A stretch of 64,000 nucleotides of DNA from Hypericibacter sp049323455 (lineage in GTDB: Bacteria > Pseudomonadota > Alphaproteobacteria > Dongiales > Dongiaceae): the NCBI GenBank assembly GCA_049323455.1, contig JBMONF010000013.1, forward strand, positions 1-64,000, given 5' to 3'. The notes beneath the pieces are model-generated. The model was given only the letters and a program-made list of their open reading frames with translations, did no database searches and was not told the origin of the DNA. Each line of letters opens with the position of its first letter. Within the stretch, counting starts at the first letter, position 1. A program made the translations under genes and the position numbers. This document shows positions 25,268-33,793 of the stretch, piece after piece.

Positions 25268-27172
25268 TCACGGCCGCCAGGCGTCGAACTCGATCGTGTC
25301 CGGCGGCCGGGGGTTCGCTGAGGGCCACGAGGGCGGCGATTCAAGGTCAAACGCCTGCGGCGGCTTGGTCGCGGAGACGATCAAGCCGCCCGCGTCGGCG
25401 GCATCGACACGCCCCTCCACCGCATCCCTGATGATGTCCGCGAAGTAGTTCGGCGTGATTCGGCCCTCCGCACGGTACCATCGCATGCCGAGCCAGATAG
25501 CATGCGCCGGTAAGCCGACGGACATATCCTCATCGCAGGGAGCCGACCCGTCGCCATCGGCGGTCGGCGTTCGACGGGCGCGATCGCGGTCCAGGATCTC
25601 CCGCAGAGGCTCCGATGCGCGCTCGACGACATCCCTTGCCGCTTCGGAGAGCGCGCGATCGGCCGCAGCGAACGGCCCCCATTGGTCGTCGGGTTCCGGC
25701 TCCTCTGCTGGTTGCGGTGCCGTGGTTCCGCCGCAGGGATTGGGCGCCGGCCCGTCAGGATCACCAGATCTGCGCGCCTGGCGGGCCGCGCGATCGCGCT
25801 CGAGCATCTCCCGGATCGGCGCCAATGCGGGGTCCATTGCCTCTGCTGCCTGCCCCAGCAAGCTTCCCTCGTCGGGTGCATCTGCGCCCGGCTGATCGTA
25901 CGAGACGCTCGGGGCAACGGGCTCCACCGGCTCGGCGGTGTCGAGGGCGAGGCGCCAATCGGTCGTGAAGCCGTCCGGATCGACGTCTCGTGCGTGTCCC
26001 CGGTAGTCCCGCCAGTTGAAGTCGAGCCGGAGTTCTACGTCGTAGACGGGTATTTCAGCCAAGCGGAGATAGCGGGGATCCGCGGCGCCGGCGCGCAGGT
26101 AAGCGGACGCGGTGGCCTGCCAGTTCGTCACGCGCAGATAGTTGTTGCTACTCATGGCACCGAAGCGGATGCTGTGTGCTTGGTACGATCCATCGGACGG
26201 CGGCGCGCTGCGTCCGCCGCTTTGCGCGGCCCGGTCTCTTGCCATTCGATCGCGTGCCCATCCTTGCCAAGCCTCGCTAACCCGTTCGGCGGCCTCATAG
26301 ATCGGCCGATCGAGAGGGTGGATTGGGGCATCCGCATCGGCCGCCCCGCTGGATGCATCCGGTGCGTCCTCGTCCCGCGGGGCCTCCCCATCGGGGTCGG
26401 CAGAGGCATGCGTGCGCTCCACGCTGAAATATTCCTCGATTACCCAGGTCGACGCCCCTTTGTCCTCAACCGACGATTCCGTCGTGATGGTTCCGGGGAA
26501 CAGGGGTATGGGCGGATCATAGATCCACCAGTGTCCGTTCATGGATTCGGGCCACACGGAAATCGACCGGCTTCTTGCCAGGACGATGGTGTCGCGGCGC
26601 GCCTCGAGATGGAGCACGTGAAGCGTGGCGTCGCATTCGGCGCAATCGGGTGGCGCCCAAATGAATATTGTTCTGGGCAACCGCCAGGGATCAGTCATCG
26701 ACCCGTGCACCAGCGCATCGCTCTCCGCGCTCTCCGGCTCCGTCCGCCATCCATCGGCGGGAGGTTCTCGTGCTGCGCTCTCGGTACCGTCGGGGCGCGC
26801 CAGGTGGATCCAGGCTACACGCGTACGTGGGTAGCTGCCGACGACCGTGTGGACCGCCATGGAATCGACTTGCTTCAGGCTCGCCGACTCCACCGATTTG
26901 TCGGTCAAGTGCAGCTCATCGCGCGTTGGATCGGTCACGGGCGGCGGAGACGGCGACGCGCGGCCGAATCCGATCCACTCTATGGTCGACCGAGGCACGT
27001 CCACCGAGTCGATGCGGCACGCCACCTCACCGCAGGAGGCGAGCGCGCCACGCCGGTCGGTTCCGTCACGTAGCAACAGGATGTCCTCGCCGCGCACCTC
27101 GGCGCACTGGATGAATGCCAGCGCAGCGGCAAGCGATACCAATCGCACTTGGATGCGGCATTGCAAGCCCAA
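25268..27172 (-). CDS. Secreted protein of unknown function, 634 residues
   Basis: I recognise no family. The N-terminus (MGLQCRIQVRLVSLAAALAF and on to EVRGED) looks like a signal peptide, so the product is probably periplasmic or exported. The protein is acidic, rich in Asp, Glu, Pro and Ala, and has three similar Asp-Arg-rich segments (WARDRMARDRAAQ, MLERDRAARQARR, ILDRDRARRTPT). WAPPDCAECDATLHVLHLEA contains a CxxC pair. It converges on the OmpA-family gene within the stretch bounded by the duplicated segment, which suggests joint acquisition. No neighbour gives a clear role. Confidence 0.7.
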   Translation of the reverse strand: MGLQCRIQVRLVSLAAALAFIQCAEVRGEDILLLRDGTDRRGALASCGEVACRIDSVDVPRSTIEWIGFGRASPSPPPVTDPTRDELHLTDKSVESASLKQVDSMAVHTVVGSYPRTRVAWIHLARPDGTESAAREPPADGWRTEPESAESDALVHGSMTDPWRLPRTIFIWAPPDCAECDATLHVLHLEARRDTIVLARSRSISVWPESMNGHWWIYDPPIPLFPGTITTESSVEDKGASTWVIEEYFSVERTHASADPDGEAPRDEDAPDASSGAADADAPIHPLDRPIYEAAERVSEAWQGWARDRMARDRAAQSGGRSAPPSDGSYQAHSIRFGAMSSNNYLRVTNWQATASAYLRAGAADPRYLRLAEIPVYDVELRLDFNWRDYRGHARDVDPDGFTTDWRLALDTAEPVEPVAPSVSYDQPGADAPDEGSLLGQAAEAMDPALAPIREMLERDRAARQARRSGDPDGPAPNPCGGTTAPQPAEEPEPDDQWGPFAAADRALSEAARDVVERASEPLREILDRDRARRTPTADGDGSAPCDEDMSVGLPAHAIWLGMRWYRAEGRITPNYFADIIRDAVEGRVDAADAGGLIVSATKPPQAFDLESPPSWPSANPRPPDTIEFDAWRP

Positions 27173-27294
27173 GACGCCCCCCAGCAGCGGCAGAGGACAG
27201 CCGTCAAGTCACCGCGGCAGCGACCCGAGAATGATGCTACCAACAGGCTGTTCGATACAAGAGCGGCCGCGCCGCGAGTCGGGCCTGCCAGCGG

Positions 27295-27417
27295 CTACAA
27301 CTCCTGCCCTGCGGAGACGTGCAGTTCCGGCTTTTGCAGCCCGGCTTCCGGCTTTTGCGGCGGCAGGGTCATGGTGATCTTGGTGCCCTTGCCGACCGCG
27401 CTCTCGATCTGGAACTG
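27295..27417 (-). pseudogene. 3' end of a sensor histidine kinase gene
   Basis: About 40 codons reading QFQIESAVGKGTKITMTLPP followed by QKPEAGLQKPEL and a stop. This is the typical last strand of a histidine kinase ATPase domain. The rest of the gene is absent; upstream sequence switches at about 27418 to the duplicated transporter segment. It is a rearrangement scar. Confidence 0.7.
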
Positions 27418-27938
27418 GCGATTCTGCGCACGGATTACCCGGCAGGCGAGCGCGAGGCGCGCGCGTAGACGCCGTGCTGGAAACGGTGAGACTAACGGAA
27501 AATCGGGATACGCCAGCTCAGTTTCTATCGCATGGTCAGCGGCAATGGCTCGAGATCGCCCTCCTCTTGGCAAGCGATGCCGAACTTCTGCTGCTCGACG
27601 AGCCGACCGCCGGCATGACCGTCGAGGAGACGGCGGCAACCGCCGAGCTGATCAATCGTTTGGCGCGCGAACGCAAGTTGTCGATCATCATCATCGAGCA
27701 CGACATCAATTTCATTCGCGATCTCGCGGCGCGCGTCACGGTTCTGCATCTGGGGCGGGTTCTGACCGAAGGATCGTTCGACGAAGTCGCCGCGGACCAG
27801 CGCGTGCGCGAGGTTTGTCTGGGCAGCTGAGCCATGGTGTTGCAACTCGAGAGTGTTACGGCCGGCTATGGCGACATGTACAGAGACGATAATTGGCTGA
27901 CAGTGCGCCTCGCTGTGCATGGAGAATGTGATCGGTAA
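27418..27938 (+). pseudogene. Fragments of livG-type and livF-type ATPase genes
   Basis: 27418-27830 corresponds to the C-terminal 137 codons of the ATPase at 20935-21651, with an in-frame TAG (CGCGTAG near 27470) in its diverged first part. Signature, Walker B and H-loop remain, but Walker A is absent, so it cannot bind ATP normally. ATG 27834 then begins a livF copy that keeps 15 codons before the deletion junction at 27877 and ends at a stop near 27938. Confidence 0.85.
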
Positions 27939-28530
27939 CTTTGACTAAAAATCCTTCGCGAACCTGAGCGCGTCATAGATCGCCGCGTGGATGTTGCGTG
28001 ACGACACCGCGTCGCCGATGCGGATGAGGCGGTAGCTGCCGGCGGGGTTGCGCACCACCTCCTGCGGCCGGCCGGCGATGAGCGCCTTGTAGTCGACCGC
28101 GCCCTCGTTGACCGAGCCGGGCTTGAGCGCCTCGTAGAGGTCGGCGTTGGGCAGCGTGCCGTGCTCGACCACCACCTGGTCCACCTCGCGCGTCTCGGTC
28201 CAGTCGCCATAGTCGCTGCCGATCACGGCCTCGAGCCGGTTGCCCGCGCGCCGCACCGCCTTGAGGCGCCGCGCGATCGTGATCCTCACGCCATGCTGCT
28301 GGAAGCACTCGGCATAGGGCACATGGTTGAGGCCGCCGACCTCGGGCGCGAAGAAGCGCTCGGGGCTGACGATCTCGAGCTTGGCACCCGCCTCGGCGAT
28401 CAGCTCCGCCGCCTGCAGGCCCGGATGCGCGCCGTTGTCGTCGAAGAGCAGCACCTCCCTCTCGGGCTTCGCGTCGCCCGAGAGGATGTCCCAGCTCGAG
28501 ACGGTCAGCGCCGTGCCGGCGTCGAGCGCC
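27418..28530. repeat. Direct repeat, right copy: livG end - livF scrap - flavoprotein 3' part
   Basis: Same-orientation copy of 21239-23110 with an internal deletion of 756 bases: base 27877 corresponds to 21698 and 27878 to 22455. The junction GACATGTACAGAG has only one base of shared sequence, as in end-joining or illegitimate recombination. The flavoprotein gene continues intact beyond the repeat to 30026. Confidence 0.9.
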
Positions 28531-30026
28531 GGCGCGTTGGGCAGGCCGCCGGTCGCGATCACCACGATGTCGGGGTTGTCCGCGAGCACGTCCGCCGTCT
28601 CGGCCCACTTGTTGAAGCGCAGCGCGACGCCGAGCTTCTCCAGCTGCTGCATGCGCCAGTCGACGATGCCGAGCAGCTCGCGCCGGCGCATCTGGCGGGC
28701 GGCCAGCCGGATCTGCCCGCCGGCCTCGTCCTGCGCCTCGTAGAGCACGACCTCGTGCCCGCGCTCGGCCGAGACGCGCGCGGCCTCGAGCCCCGCCGGC
28801 CCCGCGCCCACCACCACCACGCGCCGCTTCGGGCCCGTCGCCCTGGGCACGATGTGCGGCATGGTCTCTTCGCGGCCCGTGGCCGCGTTGTGGATGCAGA
28901 GCGCCTCGCCGCCCTCGTAGATGCGGTCGAGGCAGTAGGTGGCGCCGACGCAAGGCCTGATCTCCTGCTCGCGCCCCTCGGCCACCTTCCGCGCGATATG
29001 CGGGTCGGCGATGAGGGCGCGCGTCATGCCGACCATGTCGAGCTTGCCCGAGGCCACCGCATGGCGCGCCGTCGCCACGTCGTTGATGCGCGCGGCATGG
29101 AGCACCGGCAGGCCGAAGGCGGCCTTGATCTCGCCCACGAAGTCGAGATGCGGGGCGGCCTTCATGCCGGCGATCGGGATCACCTTGGCCAGCAGCGCGT
29201 CGGTGTCGATGGCGCCCCGGATCACGTTGAGGAAATCGACATGGCCGGTGTCGATGAGGCGTTTCGCGATGGCGAAGCCTTCCGCCTTGTCGATGCCATC
29301 GGGCAGGGCCTCGTCGAGCACGAGCCTGAGGCCCATGATGAACTCCGGCCCCACGCGCTTGCGGATCGCGTCCATCACCTCGATCGTGAAGCGCAACCGG
29401 TTCTCGAGCGAGCCGCCATAATCGTCGGCGCGCTTGTTGGTGCGCTTCGACCAGAACTGGTCGAGCAGGTGGCCGTAGCATTCGAGCTCGATGCCGTCGA
29501 GCCCCGCCGCCTTCATGCGCTCGGCCGCGTCGGCATACTGGCCGATCCAGCGCTCGATGTCCCACAGCTCGGCCTCCTTGGGAAAGGAACGGTGCGCGGG
29601 CTCGCGCACCACGGAGGGGGCGGCCACGGGGAGCCAGTCGGCCTTGTTCCAGTTGGTGCGGCGCCCGAGATGCGTGATCTGGATCATGACCGCGCAGCCC
29701 TCTTCGTGGCAGTCGTCGGCGAGCCGCTTCAGCCACGGCACGATCTCGTCCCTGTAGGCGTGGAGGTTGCCGAAGGCGGGCGGGGAGTCCTCGGCGACGA
29801 TGGCCGAGCCCGCCGTCATGGTGAGGGCGATGCCGCCCTTGGCCTTCTCGAGGTGGTAGAGCCGGTAGCGGTCCTTAGGGAATCCGTCCTCGGAATAGGC
29901 CGGCTCGTGCGCGGTCGACATGAGCCGGTTCTTGAGCGTGAGATGCTTCAGCCGGAAGGGCTGGAGCAGGGGGTCCTTGCTGGCAGGCGCGGACGTGCCG
30001 GACGCGGCGGAGGTGGAAGCGGGCAT
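27945..30026 (-). CDS. Old Yellow Enzyme-type FMN/FAD oxidoreductase (N-methylproline demethylase-like)
   Basis: A 693-residue enzyme with an N-terminal FMN barrel (PFRLKHLTLKNRLMSTAHEP, LDQFWSKRTNKRADDYGGSL) and a C-terminal flavin/NAD(P)H domain starting VVVVGAGPAGLEAARVSAERG at about residue 400. It resembles trimethylamine dehydrogenase and N-methylproline demethylase relatives. The iron-sulfur region reads CVGATYC: Cys359, Cys365 and Cys377 are present, but residue 362, normally Cys, is Ala. A truncated second copy lies at 22522-23110. In the left copy the same gene sits next to the amide transporter, hinting that both once worked together. Confidence 0.88.
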   Translation of the reverse strand: MPASTSAASGTSAPASKDPLLQPFRLKHLTLKNRLMSTAHEPAYSEDGFPKDRYRLYHLEKAKGGIALTMTAGSAIVAEDSPPAFGNLHAYRDEIVPWLKRLADDCHEEGCAVMIQITHLGRRTNWNKADWLPVAAPSVVREPAHRSFPKEAELWDIERWIGQYADAAERMKAAGLDGIELECYGHLLDQFWSKRTNKRADDYGGSLENRLRFTIEVMDAIRKRVGPEFIMGLRLVLDEALPDGIDKAEGFAIAKRLIDTGHVDFLNVIRGAIDTDALLAKVIPIAGMKAAPHLDFVGEIKAAFGLPVLHAARINDVATARHAVASGKLDMVGMTRALIADPHIARKVAEGREQEIRPCVGATYCLDRIYEGGEALCIHNAATGREETMPHIVPRATGPKRRVVVVGAGPAGLEAARVSAERGHEVVLYEAQDEAGGQIRLAARQMRRRELLGIVDWRMQQLEKLGVALRFNKWAETADVLADNPDIVVIATGGLPNAPALDAGTALTVSSWDILSGDAKPEREVLLFDDNGAHPGLQAAELIAEAGAKLEIVSPERFFAPEVGGLNHVPYAECFQQHGVRITIARRLKAVRRAGNRLEAVIGSDYGDWTETREVDQVVVEHGTLPNADLYEALKPGSVNEGAVDYKALIAGRPQEVVRNPAGSYRLIRIGDAVSSRNIHAAIYDALRFAKDF

Positions 30027-30059
30027 GGGGCAGGGTCCCGGTCGGTTTCCTGGTCAGCC

Positions 30060-30390
30060 GCCTAATAGACCAGCGCCGACGGGCGAAGCCAAGGGCGGGG
30101 CTGAGGGGTTTTGGGCCGGGGCTTTCGCGTTGCGGCGTAGGCTGACATGACCGTGCCGTCTATTTTGTAGTGACCCCCTTCCCTTGCGGGCAGGGGTCGC
30201 TATTTCTTGCCCCTCCCCCTTGACGGCAGGGGGGTATCGCATGTGACGCCCTCATCCTTCGAGACGGCCGCTTCGCGGCCTCCTCAGGACGAGGGGGTCT
30301 CACGAAATCCGCTCCGCAGCCACATGCGATTGCCCTGCCCTCGACGGGGGAGGGAAGGGAGGGGGTGATTCGCACTCTTACCTGTACAAG
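30060..30390. repeat. REP-like palindromes
   Basis: The 367-base gap 30027-30393 has no convincing gene. It holds facing CCCTTCCCTTGCGGGCAGGGG and CCCTCCCCCTTGACGGCAGGGG arms (about 30176-30235), then the CTTCGAGACGG / CCTCCTCAGGACGAGG palindrome and CACATGCGATTGCCCTGCCC (about 30243-30345) also present at 1-150 and 60400-60570. Confidence 0.6.
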
Positions 30391-30393
30391 CCC

Positions 30394-30747
30394 CTACTTG
30401 ATCCCGTGCCGCTGGCGCCAGTCGACCGGGTGGAGCGCGTAGCAGACCACGGCCTTCTCGCCCTCGTATTTGATCGGCGTGTTCTCGGGGATCCAGATCA
30501 CGTCGCCCGGCCGGCCCTCGAACACCTCCGACCCCACGCGCAGGCGGAACAGCCCCTCCAGCACCACGATCATCTCGTCATAGAGCACGGTCCATTCGAT
30601 CGAGCAGCCGTCGAAGCTGGCGAGGCCGACACCCATGGTCTTGCTCAGGTCGGGCCCGACCAGCCGCGCGATCGTGGCCTTGCCCGGCGGGCCGCCATAG
30701 GTCTCGAATTTCATCTCGCTGCGCTTGAAATGCTTTACGCCGGCCAT
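30394..30747 (-). CDS. EutQ-like cupin protein
   Basis: A 117-residue single-domain cupin. EWTVLYDEMIVVLEGLFRLR and GRPGDVIWIPENTPIKYEGE resemble the EutQ / DUF861 cupin group. EutQ itself is linked to ethanolamine metabolism, but no other eut gene is nearby, so the role is open. ATG 30747 gives MAGVKHFKRSEM; the frame is open upstream into repeat DNA. Confidence 0.72.
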   Translation of the reverse strand: MAGVKHFKRSEMKFETYGGPPGKATIARLVGPDLSKTMGVGLASFDGCSIEWTVLYDEMIVVLEGLFRLRVGSEVFEGRPGDVIWIPENTPIKYEGEKAVVCYALHPVDWRQRHGIK

Positions 30748-31055
30748 GGTCTGGTCTCTCCCCTTGTGTTCGGCGCGCCCACGCATGGCGGGTCGCTTCG
30801 GGCCATGCTCATAGCGCGCTTGCCGTCCGCCGTCATCCCCGAAACCGGCGCCCATTCGCTCGTCATTCCGGACGCCGCGCTTTCTCCTTCCGTCACCCCG
30901 GAAGCGGCGAAGCCGCTATCCGGGGTCCAGCTCGCCAACGAACCGGGAAACAGGGGACTTGCCCGCGACATGGATTCCGGATCGCCGCTGTCGCGGCGTC
31001 CGGAATGACAACAAGAGTGGTGTTGGACGCGCTCCGACCGGAACGGATGTTCCGG
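30748..31055. repeat. Intergenic region with long inverted repeat
   Basis: The 308-base gap between hemA and the cupin gene is filled by CGTCATCCC-type repeats. GTCATTCCGGACGCCGCG (about 30871) and its complement CGCGGCGTCCGGAATGAC (about 30991) form a long stem that encloses a second hairpin (GAAGCGGCGAAGCCGC). No gene is seen. Confidence 0.6.
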
Positions 31056-32297
31056 TTATTCTGCCGCGGCGGTGCGGCGCTTGGGGCCGGCGAGCGGCAG
31101 GCCGAAATGGCTCCAGACCTCGCGCAAGGCCGCGACCAGTGCCGCAACTTGCGCGTCCGTATGGAACGGCGTCGGCGTGAAGCGCAGCCGCTCCGTGCCG
31201 CGCGGCACGGTCGGATAGTTGATCGGCTGCACGTAGATTCCGTGGCGCTCCAGGAGCCGGTCGCTCGCCTGCTTGCAGAGCGCGGCGTCGCCGACCCTGA
31301 CCGGCACGATGTGGCTCTCCGACAGGATCACCGGCAGGCCCGCCTCCGTCAGGCACCGCTTGAGGCGTGCCGCGCGCTCCTGATGACGCTCGCGCTCGGC
31401 CCGGCTCGCCTTCAGGTGCCGCACGCTCGCGAGCGCGCCGGCCGCCACCGAGGGGGTGAGCGAGGTCGTGAAGATGAAGCCCGCCGCATAGGAGCGGATG
31501 AAATCGACCAGCGCCGCCGAGCCCGCGATATAGCCGCCTACCACGCCATAGGCCTTGGCGAGCGTGCCCTCGATGATCGTGACCCGGTCTATCAGCCCGT
31601 CGCGCTCGGCGATGCCCCCACCCCGGGGCCCGTACATGCCGACCGCATGCACCTCGTCGAGATAGGTGAGGGCGCCGAACCGGTCGGCCAGGTCGCAGAT
31701 CGCCGCGATCGGCGCGACGTCGCCGTCCATGGAATAGACGCTCTCGAAGGCGACGATCTTGGGCCGCGCCGGATCGCTCCGGGCCATCAGCTCGGCCAGA
31801 TGCTCGGGGTCGTTGTGGCGGAAGATGTGCTTCTCGGCACCCGACTGCCGGATGCCCTCGATCATCGAGTTGTGGTTGAGGGCGTCGGAGAAGATGACCG
31901 CGTTCGGCAGCATCCGGCCCAGCGTGGAGAGCGTCGCCTGGTTCGAGACGTAGCCCGAGCTGAACAGCAGTGCCGCTTCCTTGCCGTGGAGGTCGGCCAG
32001 CTCGCGCTCGAGCAACACATGATAATGGTTGGTGCCGGAGATGTTGCGCGTGCCGCCCGCACCGGCCCCGCAGCGCTCGAGCGCCTCGCGCATGGCGCCG
32101 AGCACGGCCGGGTGCTGGCCCATGCCGAGATAGTCGTTGGAGCACCAGACCACGACCTCCTGCACGCGGCCGTCGGCGAGATGCCGTCGCGCGCGCGGGA
32201 ACTCGCCCGCGCAGCGCTCGAGATCGGCGAAGACGCGGTATCGTCCCTCGCGTTTCAGGTCCTCCACCTTGGCCTGGAAGAAGCGCTCGTAATCCAT
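31056..32297 (-). CDS. hemA: 5-aminolevulinate synthase
   Basis: A 413-residue PLP enzyme that condenses glycine and succinyl-CoA to 5-aminolevulinate, the first step of the alphaproteobacterial (C4) heme pathway. MDYERFFQAKVEDLKREGRY, CSNDYLGMGQHP, GAGAGGTRNISGTNHYH, DEVHAVGMYGPRG and the PLP-lysine loop GTLAKAYGVVGGY are conserved. ATG 32297 gives the standard MDY start; an in-frame ATG two codons earlier is possible. It is flanked by repeats and appears to be transcribed alone. Confidence 0.96.
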   Translation of the reverse strand: MDYERFFQAKVEDLKREGRYRVFADLERCAGEFPRARRHLADGRVQEVVVWCSNDYLGMGQHPAVLGAMREALERCGAGAGGTRNISGTNHYHVLLERELADLHGKEAALLFSSGYVSNQATLSTLGRMLPNAVIFSDALNHNSMIEGIRQSGAEKHIFRHNDPEHLAELMARSDPARPKIVAFESVYSMDGDVAPIAAICDLADRFGALTYLDEVHAVGMYGPRGGGIAERDGLIDRVTIIEGTLAKAYGVVGGYIAGSAALVDFIRSYAAGFIFTTSLTPSVAAGALASVRHLKASRAERERHQERAARLKRCLTEAGLPVILSESHIVPVRVGDAALCKQASDRLLERHGIYVQPINYPTVPRGTERLRFTPTPFHTDAQVAALVAALREVWSHFGLPLAGPKRRTAAAE

Positions 32298-32359
32298 TGG
32301 CATCGCCCGATGTGTCAAGTCTGGTGCCGGAGCGGATCTCGAAGAGATGGAACCGTTTC

Positions 32360-32430
32360 CTCTGTTGTCATTGCCGGGCCTGACCCGGCAATCCATCGAT
32401 GGACCCCGGGGTCAAGCCCGAGGTGACAAA
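32360..32430. repeat. CGTCATTGCC-type intergenic palindrome
   Basis: TGTCATTGCCGGGCCTGACC and CCCCGGGGTCAAGCCCGAGG TGACA-type arms face each other upstream of hemA. Apart from this, the 272-base gap 32298-32569 shows no gene. Confidence 0.5.
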
Positions 32431-32569
32431 AGAGAGGCGATCCCCTTCGAGCGAAATTTGCTCTAGCGCCGCGCCCAACCTTGATTTCAGTCAATAATGA
32501 ACTCGATGGCCCGGTCTCTTAATGCGCCCTTTGTCGCAGGTTCGGGGCGTTCGTTGAACCCCCGATTTT

Positions 32570-33559
32570 TCAACCCAGCCGCGCGGGCTTGGCGGGCCTG
32601 GCGCCCCGCGCGAAGCCGCGCAGCTGCGCCTGGAGCAGACCCGCGATGACGAGGACGCCGCCCAGGACTTGCGTCCAGGCCGGCGGGGTTCCCATGATCG
32701 CCAGCACCAGGATCGTCAACACCGGTATGACGTTGAGAAAAAGCGAGGCCACCACCACGCCCAGCTTCTGCACGCCGTAGTTCCAGAACACCATGCCCAG
32801 CACCACGGCACCGAGCGAGACCCAGATCTGGAGGGCGAGATCGAGACCGTTGCGCAAGCCGTTGGGTTGGAGGTCGGCCTGCCCGAGGAGCCCGGCGACG
32901 AGGAACACGGCGAAGGCGACCAGCGTGCCCGGTACCAGGGTGGCCACCGTGATGCGCAGCTGCGAGTGGCCCAGCATCCAGCGCTGGGCGGCCAGCGAGT
33001 ACCAGCTCCAGAGGGCCGATGCGACCAGGAACAGCGGCTCGCCGCCCTCGAGATCGAAAGGGTCCTCGGCGTTATTCGGGTCCCAGGTCGCGATGGCGCA
33101 GCCCACCACCGCGAGCGCGATGGCGGGGATCATGCGCCGGTCGAGCGGCTGGGCGAAGAAGAGGCGCGCGACCACGGCTGCCACGGCGGGGGCGGTCGAA
33201 GCGACAATGGCGGCGACGACGAGATTGGAATGAGCGATGGCGAGCGTGTAGATCGGGGCGAACAGCCCGATCCCGGCGGTGCCCAAGAGCCAAAGCCGCC
33301 AGCGCGGCAATCCCACCGGCAGCACCGGCCCCGGCTCGCGCAGCTTCAGGATGGCATAGAGGATCGGCAGCGCGCCGGCGTAGCGGACCATGCCCAGGAA
33401 ATAAGGGTCCCAGTTCTGCGCCAGGACGCCCAGCGCCGGGATCTGCGTGGCCCAGGCGAACATGGTGAAGAGCAGGCCGAGATTGGCGCCGAGCATGGGA
33501 ACGGGATGAGACCGAAACGAGACAGCGGCGCCGGGATTTGGCCGCAGAGCGAGCGGCAT
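32570..33559 (-). CDS. EamA-family (DMT) transporter
   Basis: A 329-residue membrane protein with about ten hydrophobic segments arranged as two EamA repeats (GLLFTMFAWATQIPALGVLA in the first, LGMVFWNYGVQKLGVVVASL in the second). Members export or import amino acids and metabolites; the substrate cannot be predicted. The start is uncertain: GTG at 33595 has a GGAGAGGGAG-like site that is part of a repeat, and ATGs at 33559 and 33496 lack a clear site. Confidence 0.82.
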   Translation of the reverse strand: MPLALRPNPGAAVSFRSHPVPMLGANLGLLFTMFAWATQIPALGVLAQNWDPYFLGMVRYAGALPILYAILKLREPGPVLPVGLPRWRLWLLGTAGIGLFAPIYTLAIAHSNLVVAAIVASTAPAVAAVVARLFFAQPLDRRMIPAIALAVVGCAIATWDPNNAEDPFDLEGGEPLFLVASALWSWYSLAAQRWMLGHSQLRITVATLVPGTLVAFAVFLVAGLLGQADLQPNGLRNGLDLALQIWVSLGAVVLGMVFWNYGVQKLGVVVASLFLNVIPVLTILVLAIMGTPPAWTQVLGGVLVIAGLLQAQLRGFARGARPAKPARLG

Positions 33560-33589
33560 GTTGCAGTTGGTTGGCCAACTCGTCAATAA

Positions 33590-33775
33590 ATGCACCTCGT
33601 CTCCCTCTCCCCGCCTCGCGGGGAGAGGGCAGGGTAAGGGGGATAAGGGCGCGATGGTCGCACCCTCACCCCGCCCCTCTCCCGCCTGCGGGTCGAAGCT
33701 TTCCAGTCGGAGTGTTTCTCCGGCGGAATCCTTCGGCGGGCGAAGGCCCGCAAGCGGGAGAGGGAGAACTGTTCT
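33590..33775. repeat. Intergenic palindromic repeats
   Basis: Short dyads CTCTCCCCGCCTCGCGGGGAGAG and CTCTCCCGCCTGCGG with GCAAGCGGGAGAG face each other between the divergent EamA and enoyl-CoA hydratase genes. No gene is seen. Confidence 0.5.
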
Positions 33776-33793
33776 TGTCCGGGAGAGCGACCG

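Noticed and set aside
27295..27639. 114-codon minus-strand frame joining livG antisense to kinase end
   Set aside because: Only the last 40 codons are kinase-like; the rest is antisense to the duplicated ATPase fragment.
28161..30065. 634-codon plus-strand frame opposite the flavoprotein gene
   Set aside because: It is antisense to a well-supported enzyme and has the His/Arg/Asp-rich character of a shadow frame; no ribosome site.
30160..30375. 71-codon minus-strand frame in the gap after the flavoprotein
   Set aside because: It consists entirely of REP-like repeat sequence, also present at 1-125 and 60400-60570.
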